From: Sagittula stellata E-37
GTDB lineage: Bacteria; Pseudomonadota; Alphaproteobacteria; Rhodobacterales; Rhodobacteraceae
DNA length: 64,000 nt
Assembly (NCBI RefSeq): GCF_039724765.1
Contig: NZ_CP155729.1
Span: 4,287,501 to 4,351,500, forward strand
Direction of reading: 5' to 3'
The notes under the pieces were generated by a model. The model did no database searches and was not told the origin of the DNA. It saw only the letters and a list, made by a program, of their open reading frames with translations. Within the stretch, counting starts at the first letter, position 1. Each line of letters opens with the position of its first letter. The position numbers were made by a program, and so were the translations under genes. Of the stretch, positions 42,476 through 51,082 are shown in pieces.

Positions 42476-43477
42476 GTGACCCGCTCGATCCAAGATCCCC
42501 CGACCATCGCGGACATTCAGGCCGCGCGCGCGCGCATCGCACCCTACATCCGTCGCACGCAGCTTTTGCGGGCTGAAAGGATCGAGCCCGCTGTCGGCTG
42601 TTCGCTCTACCTCAAGCCCGAGACGTTGCAGGTCACCGGCGCCTTCAAGATCCGCGGCGCGTTGAACGCCACGCTTCAACTGTCGCCCGAGCAGCTTGCG
42701 CGGGGACTGATTTCCTCGTCTTCCGGCAATCACGCGCAGGGCCTGTCCTGGGCGGGGCGGATGCTGGGGGCGAAGGTTGTGCTTGTCCTGCCCACCATCA
42801 CCCCGCAGCAAAAGGTCGAGAACACGCGCGCCCTTGGGGCCGAAGTGGTCCTTTACGACGGCGACACTGCCGCACGCTGGAAAGAGGTCTACCGGATCGC
42901 GGAAGAAGAGGGATACGAGACCGTCCACGGGTTCGAGGACACACGCGTCATGGCGGGCCAAGGGACCATTGGCTGCGAGATCGTGGAAGACCTGCCCGAT
43001 GTCGATACGGTGATCGTACCCCTTGGCGGCGGCGGGCTGATCTCGGGCGTAGCGACGGCGCTGAAGGCGCTGAAGCCCGGGATCCGCGTCATCGGCGCGG
43101 AACCGGCACTGACCCCCAAGTATTACCAAAGCCGCATAGAGGGCAAGCGCGTCTCGCTGCCGCTGCTCGACACCATTGCCGACGGGTTGCGCATCAGCGT
43201 GCCCGGCCAGAACCCCTGGCCGATCATCGAGCGCCACGTGGATGAGATCGTGACGGTCGAGGACAGCCATATCAAGGCAGGCATGCGGTCACTGGCGCGA
43301 GACGCCAAGCTGATCGCCGAACCCTCCGCGGCGATCGGGGTCGGCGCGCTGCTTGGCGGGCGGGTCAAGGTGCGGCCCAACGAAAAGGTCTGCACCATCC
43401 TGACCGGCGGAAACTGGGGGCTGGCGGATCTAGCGGCGATCTATGCTGCGACCGATCCTGAGATGGTGGCGGAATGA
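42476..43477 (+). CDS. threonine/serine dehydratase-like PLP enzyme (fold type II, EutB-like)
   Basis: 333 residues, PLP-dependent ammonia-lyase. Schiff-base Lys lies in TGAFKIRGALNA (near 60), the phosphate-binding glycine loop is VPLGGGGLISGVA, and SSSSGNHAQGLSWAGR binds substrate carboxylate. There is no C-terminal ACT regulatory domain, so it is of the catabolic type; threonine, serine, 3-hydroxyaspartate or a hydroxyectoine product are possible substrates. GTG start 3 bases after the OCD-like stop shows an operon. Confidence 0.88.
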   Translation: MTRSIQDPPTIADIQAARARIAPYIRRTQLLRAERIEPAVGCSLYLKPETLQVTGAFKIRGALNATLQLSPEQLARGLISSSSGNHAQGLSWAGRMLGAKVVLVLPTITPQQKVENTRALGAEVVLYDGDTAARWKEVYRIAEEEGYETVHGFEDTRVMAGQGTIGCEIVEDLPDVDTVIVPLGGGGLISGVATALKALKPGIRVIGAEPALTPKYYQSRIEGKRVSLPLLDTIADGLRISVPGQNPWPIIERHVDEIVTVEDSHIKAGMRSLARDAKLIAEPSAAIGVGALLGGRVKVRPNEKVCTILTGGNWGLADLAAIYAATDPEMVAE

Positions 43478-43720
43478 CGTTCCCCGGACAGGATATGGCC
43501 CCGGCGACCGGTACAGAAATCCACAAAGCGCGCAAAAATCGGGCAGAAAATACCGTGGCGAAGGGGAAAATGGATGAACCTGCTACACGGATTTCGCTAG
43601 GTTGAAGACGCGGTTCGGCGCCGTAACCGGTAGGGTGGCGTCAGGCGGCTGGAATGCAGGGGCGTTGGCCCGAAATCACTTCACGGGTCTTCGAACCCGG
43701 TGAATCCGGAGGCAGCACCT

Positions 43721-44593
43721 TTGAACGATAGTCTACGCTTCAAGGCCTACGAGGCGCAGGTCGAACCGATCAAGACCACCGATCGCGGGCTGTTGCACGA
43801 GTTGACGGTCAGCGTATTCTGGCCGCATCGCAGCAGCGATCTGGACCAGTTGATGGCGCTTGGCGCGGGCTATATCGCGCTGGACGAGATCGGGCGCCCG
43901 CTGGGATCAGCCATGCATTTCAACATGGGCGACGATTTCGCCATGCTGGGCATGATGGTGACGCCTCCACGCCTGCAGGCGCAGGGAGGCGGACGGTTTC
44001 TGCTGCAGCGGATCATGGCGGATTGCGCGGGCCGCGACTTGCGGCTCAACGCGACCCGCTCGGGCTATCGGCTGTATCAGAGCGTGGGCTTCCAGCACAT
44101 CACCACCGTGTATCAGCACCAAGGTCACGTGGGCACGCCACCCGAAGTGGACGCACTTCCCGGGATCGAGCTTTCCCCGATCACGCCGGATGACCGGTCC
44201 GCGGTGCACGAGATGGACAGCATCGCCTTTGGGGCCGAGCGCCGGGCCGTGATAGACACCTTGTTGGACGTTTCGACCGGTTTGATCGCCACGCGCGCCG
44301 GGAAGCCCTGCGGCACAGCATTGATGCGGCGCTTCGGGAAGGGTCAGGTCATCGGCCCGCTCGCCGCCGAGTCCGAGGCGCTGGCCGTTCAGATGGTCGC
44401 CGAACTGCTGCGACAGGTGCCCGGCCAGTTCGTGCGTCTGGACACCCCCTGCGAGGGGGCGTTGCTGACTGGCTTCCTGTCTGCCTCGGGCATGCCCCGG
44501 TTCGACACTGTCACCGAGATGCGCGTGGGGGGCCATCCACGTGCCGAGGACGGGTCGGTGTGTTACGCTCTGGCCGCGCATTCGCTAGGCTGA
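43721..44593 (+). CDS. two-domain GNAT acetyltransferase, paralogue 1
   Basis: 290 residues. The N-terminal half is a GNAT domain with HFNMGDDFAMLGMMVTPPRLQAQGGGRFLLQRIM as motif A; the C-terminal half (about 155-290, ELSPITPDDRSAVHEMDSIAFGAERRAVIDTLLD...LMRRFGKGQVIGPLAAES) is a second, Acetyltransf_18-like domain. TTG 43721 with GGAGG 9-13 bases upstream is preferred over GTG 43700. It shares order of motifs and several residues (WPHR, RFGKG, GP-A) with the gene at 47229. Stop is 19 bases from the convergent flavin oxidase. Acyl acceptor unknown. Confidence 0.8.
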   Translation: MNDSLRFKAYEAQVEPIKTTDRGLLHELTVSVFWPHRSSDLDQLMALGAGYIALDEIGRPLGSAMHFNMGDDFAMLGMMVTPPRLQAQGGGRFLLQRIMADCAGRDLRLNATRSGYRLYQSVGFQHITTVYQHQGHVGTPPEVDALPGIELSPITPDDRSAVHEMDSIAFGAERRAVIDTLLDVSTGLIATRAGKPCGTALMRRFGKGQVIGPLAAESEALAVQMVAELLRQVPGQFVRLDTPCEGALLTGFLSASGMPRFDTVTEMRVGGHPRAEDGSVCYALAAHSLG

Positions 44594-44612
44594 CGCGGGA
44601 TACGGACCGGCC

Positions 44613-45902
44613 TTACGACAGCCGGTCCTTCAGTCCGAACCACAGGCCCGCCAGCGGCAGGAACCAGGGTTTGCCGTTCAGCGCCGGCACCGCTGGCCAG
44701 TCGAGACCGTCGAGCGGGTTTGTGTCCCGCCGCCCCATTGCCAGATCGGCCAGCACCTGTCCCAGCAGCGTGGACATCTGTGCACCGTGGCCTGAGTATC
44801 CCATGCCGTAGACCATGCCGTCTGCCTCGCCCGCGCGGGGGAAACGGTCGCGCGTCATCCCGACCAGTCCACCCCAGCAATAGTCGACCTCCACACGCGC
44901 CAGATGCGGGAAGACCCCGGTCATCGCCGCGCGCAGGATGTCGCCGGAACGGGCATCGGACTGCTGATCGGAGCGGGCCGAAAACCGCGCCCGCCCGCCG
45001 AAGATCAGCCGTTTGTCCGGCGACAGCCGGAAGTAGTTGCCGATGTTCAGCGAGGTTACGCAGGTCCGGTTGCCCGGCAGGGTTGCCGTGACCTCGGAGT
45101 CTGCAAGCGGGCGCGTGGCGATGACGAAGGAGCCGACGGGAATGATCCGCTTGCGGAAGTAGCCCAGCGGCGCCTTGGGCACCTGCGCCGAATAGCCGCC
45201 TGTCGCGGCAATCACCGTCTCCGCCTCAAGGCTGCCGCGCGGCGTGTCCAGTTGCCATCCGCTGCCCGCCTTGCGCCGACCCGTCACCGGCGCCTGCTCC
45301 CAGATGTCCGCGCCATGTCGCACGGCGGCATCGGCGAGGCCGGACAGGTAGCGCCCCATGTGCATCATCGCCGACTTCTCGAAAAATGCCGCGCCGTGAA
45401 AGCTCTGGGAGCCGACTTCGCCCTCCAGCTCCGCCCGGTCCAGCCAGCGCGTCGCGGGGTCAACCTCCCGGGCAACGAGTTCCTGGTTCGCGCGCAGCCC
45501 TGCCGCGTGGCTTGGTTTCGACGCCAGTTTCAACTTGCCCGCACGGCGGAAATCGCAGGCAATACCTTCTTCCGCGATCAGGTCCTCGATCATGTCGATC
45601 GAGCGGTCATAGGCCCGGTAGAGATGTCGTGCCCGGTCGTTTCCCAAGTGCGCCTTGGCGTCGGCGTAGCCATGGGCGATGCCGTTGTTCAGATGCCCGC
45701 CATTGCGACCCGATCCTCCAGCTCCGAGATGGGCGGCCTCCAGCAGCGCGACGCGGACGCCCTCGCGCGCCAGCTTGCGTGCTGCATTCAGTCCGGTGAA
45801 ACCGCCGCCGATCACCACGACATCGTATCGGCCTTCAACCGCCCCCGCTTGCGCGCCGGAAAACGCGGGGGTTGTGTCATGCCAGTAAGACGCAAACTTC
45901 AT
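44613..45902 (-). CDS. DAO-family FAD-dependent oxidoreductase (PuuB-like), copy 2
   Basis: 429 residues closely patterned on gamma-glutamylputrescine oxidase: SYWHDTTPAF at the N-terminus, FAD site VVVIGGGFTGLNAARKLA, GAGGSGRNGGHLNNG after it, and GYSGHGAQMSTLLGQVLADL near the end. It should oxidise a primary or secondary amine to an aldehyde or imine, releasing ammonia or amine and hydrogen peroxide. It is followed 3 bases away by a HAD gene on the same strand (the HAD gene lies upstream). Substrate inferred only by family. Confidence 0.9.
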   Translation of the reverse strand: MKFASYWHDTTPAFSGAQAGAVEGRYDVVVIGGGFTGLNAARKLAREGVRVALLEAAHLGAGGSGRNGGHLNNGIAHGYADAKAHLGNDRARHLYRAYDRSIDMIEDLIAEEGIACDFRRAGKLKLASKPSHAAGLRANQELVAREVDPATRWLDRAELEGEVGSQSFHGAAFFEKSAMMHMGRYLSGLADAAVRHGADIWEQAPVTGRRKAGSGWQLDTPRGSLEAETVIAATGGYSAQVPKAPLGYFRKRIIPVGSFVIATRPLADSEVTATLPGNRTCVTSLNIGNYFRLSPDKRLIFGGRARFSARSDQQSDARSGDILRAAMTGVFPHLARVEVDYCWGGLVGMTRDRFPRAGEADGMVYGMGYSGHGAQMSTLLGQVLADLAMGRRDTNPLDGLDWPAVPALNGKPWFLPLAGLWFGLKDRLS

Positions 45903-45905
45903 GTC

Positions 45906-46571
45906 TCAGAGACCCAGTGCGGCGGGAAGGTGCGACACGTCCGGCACCTCCGTGTAGCCGTAGTAGGGGTTTGCGGGCTCATGCCCTCGGTTGACCCAGA
46001 CCTTGTTCCGGATTCCCATGTCATGCGCGGTCATGTGGTCGTAGCGGAAGCTTGACGAGACATGCACCACGTCCTCGGGGCCGCAACCCAAGGTGTCGAA
46101 CATGTACTCGAACGCCTGCATGTGCGGCTTGTAGGCGCCCGCGCTTTCCGCGGTCAGCACATGCGCGATCGGTGCGCCCAGCTTGGCGATGTTGTGCGGG
46201 ATCTGTTCGTTCATGGAATTGGTCAGGGCAACCAGAGGGATCTCCTGCGCCACCCGGGCAAGTCCTGCGGGCACATCTGCATGCGGTCCCCAGGTGGGCA
46301 CGCGATGGTAGATTTCCATGGCCACATCCGGGTCGAAGGGAACGCCGTTGCGCTTGCAGGTGCGTTCCAGCGCGTTGTGCACGACCTCGGCATAGGGTTT
46401 CCAGTCGTGCAGCACTTCGTCCAGGCGGTAGGCCGAGAAGTCGCGGATGAAGGTCTCCATCTGCTCGGGCGACAGCCGGGCACCGTAGTGGTCCCGCGCC
46501 GCACCGGCCATGTCGAAAAAGATCATGGTGCCGTGGCAGTCGAAACTGACGAACTTGGGACGGGAAGTCAT
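45906..46571 (-). CDS. HAD hydrolase, haloacid-dehalogenase type II-like
   Basis: 221 residues. Motif I FVSFDCHGTMIFFD (Asp nucleophile), motif II LVALTNSM, motif III AGAYKPHMQAFEY and motif IV HVSSSFRYDHMTAHDMGIRNKVWVNRG match the type II haloacid dehalogenase set, including the SS-RYD segment. Not proof of dehalogenation: many such genes near amino-acid oxidases have unknown substrates. ATG 46571 is chosen (GGAGACC just upstream). First gene of a two-gene minus-strand operon with the PuuB-like oxidase. Confidence 0.85.
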   Translation of the reverse strand: MTSRPKFVSFDCHGTMIFFDMAGAARDHYGARLSPEQMETFIRDFSAYRLDEVLHDWKPYAEVVHNALERTCKRNGVPFDPDVAMEIYHRVPTWGPHADVPAGLARVAQEIPLVALTNSMNEQIPHNIAKLGAPIAHVLTAESAGAYKPHMQAFEYMFDTLGCGPEDVVHVSSSFRYDHMTAHDMGIRNKVWVNRGHEPANPYYGYTEVPDVSHLPAALGL

Positions 46572-47228
46572 GGCGGTCTCCGTGTGTCTGACTTTGTTCC
46601 AGCATCGGCGCATTGCAGCGTCAGAGATGCTGGCTTCGCCCGGTGGAAGGCAGGAAGTTGCGTTTCAGTCCGGGCTCGAAGCACAGCCTGCCGGAACCCG
46701 TTCCTCGCTGACCTCGGACGCTTTTCGCGGCTGGCAAAGCCCGGCACGCCGGACGGAACGGCACGCGCCCCAGCTCGGGCGGGCCGCGATCTCTGCGTGT
46801 GGCAGACGGAGGGCCGCCTGAAATGGCCGGTAGTCGCATTCCCCGGGGGCTGCCGGGCTCAAGGGAGCGATTGCTGATCGTTTCGACCGGATTGCAAACG
46901 GACCCTCGCCCGTCTCGCGGGGGGCTGCCGACGTAGAGTGCAAGCGGCATTGGCGTACTTTATCGTGTGACAGTAATATGTTGCCGAACGCTTGCGGCAC
47001 CTTCCCGATCCGGGCCCGGGCAGGCGTGCGCGTGTCCGGATGCCTGTACGTTGCGGGTCCGACGGACCCAGCGATGCTGCGACCATTGGTAATGCCAGCC
47101 CTAGCGGCGGCATTATCTGCGGCCCCGGCCCAAGGGCTTTGGCGAAAACTGCCGCGCTCGCGCCCAGTCCAGCCACAGATGCTAACGCTGCCACGCGAGA
47201 CTTTGCGGAGAGATTAAGGATTGCCGTT
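46572..47228. other. 657-base gene-free region
   Basis: No frame with recognisable protein similarity on either strand; open frames of up to 110 codons are Arg/Pro-rich chance frames. It contains the promoter of the HAD/oxidase operon on the left and of GNAT paralogue 2 on the right. It could be a decayed gene. Confidence 0.4.
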
Positions 47229-48059
47229 ATGACCCCGTTTGATACCCCGCCCTCGGCCGCGATCGAGCTTGTCCCGCTGACCCAAGCACATCTGCCGGAG
47301 GCGCTGGCCCTGTCGCGGGCCGTGCACTGGCCGCACCGACTGGACGACTGGGAACTCAACCTTTCGGTGTCCAAGGGGGTGGCGGCCGTTGCCGAAGGGC
47401 GTACCGTCGGGACCGCCATGGCCACGCTGTACGGCCCGGTGGCCACCCTTGGCATGATTATCGTGGACGGGGCGCTGCGCGGCCGTGGGCTGGGCCGCAA
47501 GATGATGGAACAGGTGATCGCGCTAGCGGGCGACCGGGAACTGCGCCTTGTCGGAACCCCGGAAGGTCTGCCGCTTTACCGCAAGATGGGCTTCGTTGAC
47601 TGCGGGCGCATCATTCAGCTACGTGGGACGGCTTCGGCTGCAACGCCCGAACAGCCCGTCGTCTTCGGACCTGCGGACCTGGGAAGTATCGCGGACATGG
47701 ACAGGGCGGCCAGCGGAATGGAGCGCGACGATCTCCTGTCGCGGATCGCCGAAACCGGAGAGATGCTGACCACCGATGGCGGGTTCGCGATCCTGCGCCG
47801 ATTTGGCAAGGGACACGTCCTCGGCCCGGTCGTCGCCCGTGACGCCGCCGCCGCCCGGGCGCTGATCGCTGCCGGCGTAAATCACATGCAAGGCCAGTTC
47901 CTGCGCATCGACATGATCGAAGACATGGGGCTCGCTCCCTTTGTCGAAGGGTTGGGGCTCGCCGTTGCCGGGGATGGCACCTGCATGGTCCGGAACCCGA
48001 AGACACCCACCGCCTCTGGCTACCAGACGCATGCACTCGTCTCGCAGGCGCTGGGTTGA
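47229..48059 (+). CDS. two-domain GNAT acetyltransferase, paralogue 2
   Basis: 276 residues with the same two-domain layout as the gene at 43721. N-terminal GNAT core: PLTQAHLPEALALSRAVHWPHRLDDWELNLSV, LGMIIVDGALRGRGLGRKMMEQVI (acetyl-CoA Q/RxxGxG loop), LPLYRKMGFVDCG; C-terminal half with RFGKGHVLGPVVARDAAAARALI. Unlike paralogue 1 it keeps a clear RGRGLG acetyl-CoA loop. ATG 47229 is the start; the frame is open upstream in non-coding sequence. Likely modifies an amine intermediate of the pathway or protects from it. Confidence 0.85.
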   Translation: MTPFDTPPSAAIELVPLTQAHLPEALALSRAVHWPHRLDDWELNLSVSKGVAAVAEGRTVGTAMATLYGPVATLGMIIVDGALRGRGLGRKMMEQVIALAGDRELRLVGTPEGLPLYRKMGFVDCGRIIQLRGTASAATPEQPVVFGPADLGSIADMDRAASGMERDDLLSRIAETGEMLTTDGGFAILRRFGKGHVLGPVVARDAAAARALIAAGVNHMQGQFLRIDMIEDMGLAPFVEGLGLAVAGDGTCMVRNPKTPTASGYQTHALVSQALG

Positions 48060-48151
48060 ACCATGGAGCACACCGTCGTGACACAGTATCTCCTCGCCCA
48101 CTCCCCCGCCGCCCCGGTTCGGCGCCAGTCCTTTGATATGGTGCTGCGCTG

Positions 48152-49060
48152 ATGGCTCTTCTGTATCTCTCCACGCCCACCCGCCTGTCCGTCTGGCAAC
48201 CCTTGTTCGATGCCGAAGGCGAGACGCTGATCGCGGGCGAAGAGGCAGTGACCGATCCCGCCGAGGTGACCGCCATCGCCTGCTGGCAACCGCCAAAGGA
48301 CCTGTCGCGCTATCCCAACCTGCGCGCGGTCATTTCCGTTGGCGCAGGCGTTGACCACCTGCCGCCCATGCCAGAAGGCGTAGCCTTGTCGCGCACGCTG
48401 GCGCCGGGGATCGAGGGGATGGTGCGGGACTGGGTGGTGATGGCCTCGCTGATGCTACACCGCGACATGCCCGCCTATCTCGACCAGGCGCAACGCGGCG
48501 AATGGCGCGGACATCCCGTCCCGCTGGCCGCCTCTCGCAGGGTCGGCATCCTGGGCATGGGCCGCATCGGCACGCTTGCGGCGCAAAGCCTTCAGGCCCT
48601 TGGTTTCGAGGTGGCTGGCCTCTCGCGCTCGGGCAAGTCCGGCGTTGTGCCGATGTTCCCCGCGACGGATTTCGACGGCTTTCTGGCGCGGACAGACCTG
48701 CTGATCTGCCTGCTGCCGCTGACGGATGAGACGCGGGGCATCCTGAATGCGAAGACCTTCTCGGCGCTGCCGAAGGGGGCCGCGCTAGTTCATGCGGGAC
48801 GGGGCGCGCATCTGGATGCCGATGCCCTGCGCGCCGCGCTGGACTCCGAACAGATGTCGACCGCGATGCTGGATGTCACGGACCCTGAACCGCTGCCCGC
48901 CGACCATTGGATGTGGCGCGACCCGAGGGTCATCGTGACCCCTCATATCGCCGCCCAGACCGACGCCGCCGAGGGAGCGCGCCACGCCCTGTCCGTGATG
49001 CGTGCCTTGCGCGACGGCACCCCCCTGCCCGGCGAGGTGGATCCGGCACGGGGCTACTGA
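48152..49060 (+). CDS. D-isomer-specific 2-hydroxyacid dehydrogenase (GhrA-like)
   Basis: 302 residues. NAD(P)-binding GILGMGRIGTLAAQSLQALGFEV near 128-150, substrate Arg in HAGRGAHLD, and the catalytic Glu/His in LDVTDPEPLP and VTPHIAAQT. The lack of the long N-terminal helix set and the LPLTDETRGIL pattern fit glyoxylate/hydroxypyruvate reductase A. It would reduce glyoxylate, hydroxypyruvate or a related 2-oxo acid formed in the neighbouring catabolism. Confidence 0.9.
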   Translation: MALLYLSTPTRLSVWQPLFDAEGETLIAGEEAVTDPAEVTAIACWQPPKDLSRYPNLRAVISVGAGVDHLPPMPEGVALSRTLAPGIEGMVRDWVVMASLMLHRDMPAYLDQAQRGEWRGHPVPLAASRRVGILGMGRIGTLAAQSLQALGFEVAGLSRSGKSGVVPMFPATDFDGFLARTDLLICLLPLTDETRGILNAKTFSALPKGAALVHAGRGAHLDADALRAALDSEQMSTAMLDVTDPEPLPADHWMWRDPRVIVTPHIAAQTDAAEGARHALSVMRALRDGTPLPGEVDPARGY

Positions 49061-49075
49061 CGTCTCTTCGTCCGC

Positions 49076-49570
49076 TCAGTCGGGATCGCCGAAAAGCCGC
49101 GTGAGATCGACGTGCTGGCGCGTGAAAGGGGTCTTGAGCACGACGAAACTGAAATACTTGTCGATGCCCAGCCCCCGGTCGATCAGCCCTTCGACGATGG
49201 ACTGGTAATCGTCGATTCCGCTGGTGACGAATTTCACCAGGTAATCGTACCCGCCCGAGACGAGGTGGCACTCCACGCAGGCATCGGTCTTTTCCAGCGC
49301 CTCCTGGAAGCGGGCAAAGTCGATCTGCCGGTGGTTCTTGAGCGTGAACTCGGTGAACACCGTCATGGTGGAGCCAAGCATCGCCAGGTCGATCTGTGCC
49401 GAATAGCCCGAGATATAGCCAGCCTGTTGTAACTTCTTGACCCGCATCAGGCAGGGCGAAGGCGACAGGTTCACCTCTTCGGCCAGTTCGACGTTGGTGA
49501 TCCGACCGTTGCGTTGCAGCACGGCAAGAATTTTCACGTCGATCCGGTCGAGTTTGTAGGCCGGCTTCAT
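49076..49570 (-). CDS. Lrp/AsnC-family transcriptional regulator, copy 1
   Basis: 164 residues. Helix-turn-helix at about 8-65 (LDRIDVKILAVLQRNGRITNVELAEEVNLSPSPCLMRVKKLQQAGYI) and a RAM effector domain (TVFTEFTLKNH, CHLVSGGYDYLVKFVT, VLKTPF). It is divergent from the flavin oxidase at 49740 with a 169-base gap, so it probably controls the oxidase-tartrate dehydrogenase-SSADH operon in response to an amino acid. Confidence 0.93.
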   Translation of the reverse strand: MKPAYKLDRIDVKILAVLQRNGRITNVELAEEVNLSPSPCLMRVKKLQQAGYISGYSAQIDLAMLGSTMTVFTEFTLKNHRQIDFARFQEALEKTDACVECHLVSGGYDYLVKFVTSGIDDYQSIVEGLIDRGLGIDKYFSFVVLKTPFTRQHVDLTRLFGDPD

Positions 49571-49739
49571 CTATCTTCCTTGTGCCTGCTCGGGAGGGAC
49601 GGACGACCCACGACGGGGTGCTTCCCTATGCACGTTATTTACCATCCCGTTTCAACAGGAAATGCCGTTTGCGCCTTTGATTGCAGAACAACCCGCTTTA
49701 TCGCCACGGGTAGGCTGCGGCCAAACGAAAGGCCTGCCC

Positions 49740-51065
49740 ATGTCCGCACCTCGTCTCACGGTGACAACATCCGATACCCTTCCGCGCGAAGCCGATTGCG
49801 TGGTGATCGGAGGCGGCATTGTCGGCACCTGTGCCGCCTGGTGGCTGGCGCGCGCGGGCCAGAAGGTCGTGCTGGTCGAAAAGGGCGCCATCGGCGGAGA
49901 GCAATCCAGCCGGAACTGGGGCTGGTGCCGCCAGCAGAACCGCGACGCGCGCGAACTGCCCCTGTCCACACGCAGTCTGGAACTGTGGGAGCGCATGGGC
50001 GCCGAGCTGGGCGACAGCCTGGGATTTCGCCGCTGTGGGCTGATCTATCTCTCCAACGACGAGGCCGAGATCGAAGGCTGGGCGAAATGGGGCCGTTTCG
50101 CACGTGGCGAAGGGGTCGAGACGCACATGTTGACGGCTCAGCAAGCCGCAGAGCGCGGAGCGGCCACCGGTCAGCAATGGAAAGGCGGCGTCTGGTCGCC
50201 CACCGACGGGATCGCCGACCCGTCGCGGGCGGCACCGCTGATCGCCAAGGGGATCGAAAAGCTGGGCGGACATGTGGTGCAGACCTGCGCCGCACGCGGC
50301 GTGGAGCGCAGCGCGGGCCGGGTCTCTGCCGTCGTGACCGAGCGCGGCACGATCCGCACGCCTTCGGTCGTCGTGGCGGGCGGTGCCTGGGCGGGCAGTT
50401 TCCTGCACCAGCAGGGCATCTTCTTTCCTCAGGCCTCTGCCCGCAGTTCGATCCTGTCGGTGGCGCCGGGCGCGCAGGGGCTGCCCGATGCGCTGCATAC
50501 GGCGCCCGTCACCGTCACCCGCCGCGCCGATGGCGGGTACACGCTGGCCACCTCGGGCCGCGCCAACCTCGACCCGACACCGGGCGCCATCATGGGCATG
50601 CGGCATTTCCTGCCGATGTTTGCCCGGCGCTGGCGGGTGCTGCGCCCCGGCGGCACGCAGGCCTGGGCCGCGGGGTTCGAGACCCGCCGCCGCTGGGCGC
50701 TGGACCGCCCCACACCGATGGAACGCGTGCGCATCCTCGACCCGAAGCCCGACGCCAAGGTCATCGCCCAGACCCTCGCACGCGGGCGGGCGCTGATGCC
50801 CGAGCTGAACAAGGTGCCGGTGCAGGCCGCCTGGGGCGGCTATATCGACAGCACCCCGGACGGCGTGCCGGTGATCGACGCCGACATCGGCGTGCCCGGC
50901 CTTGTCCTCGCGGCGGGACTGTCAGGGCACGGCTTTGGCATCGGCCCGGGCGTGGGCCACCTCGTCGCCGACCTGATCCTGGGGCGCGCCCCAATTACCG
51001 AGACCGCACAATACCGGCTGGCGCGCTTCGGGCGCAGCCAGTGGGGCAAGGTGTCGGACTTCTGA
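49740..51065 (+). CDS. DAO-family FAD-dependent oxidoreductase, copy 3
   Basis: 441 residues. FAD site CVVIGGGIVGTCAAWWLARAG, SSRNWGWCRQQNRD (the position of the SxRNGG loop, here with Trp and Cys), and the C-terminal AAGLSGHGFGIGPGVGHLVADL. The pattern resembles D-amino-acid dehydrogenase/hydroxyproline or N-methylglycine oxidases. ATG 49740 is chosen; the frame is open upstream without coding sense. First gene of a three-gene operon. Confidence 0.88.
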   Translation: MSAPRLTVTTSDTLPREADCVVIGGGIVGTCAAWWLARAGQKVVLVEKGAIGGEQSSRNWGWCRQQNRDARELPLSTRSLELWERMGAELGDSLGFRRCGLIYLSNDEAEIEGWAKWGRFARGEGVETHMLTAQQAAERGAATGQQWKGGVWSPTDGIADPSRAAPLIAKGIEKLGGHVVQTCAARGVERSAGRVSAVVTERGTIRTPSVVVAGGAWAGSFLHQQGIFFPQASARSSILSVAPGAQGLPDALHTAPVTVTRRADGGYTLATSGRANLDPTPGAIMGMRHFLPMFARRWRVLRPGGTQAWAAGFETRRRWALDRPTPMERVRILDPKPDAKVIAQTLARGRALMPELNKVPVQAAWGGYIDSTPDGVPVIDADIGVPGLVLAAGLSGHGFGIGPGVGHLVADLILGRAPITETAQYRLARFGRSQWGKVSDF

Positions 51066-51082
51066 CCCAGACGGAGCGAAAC

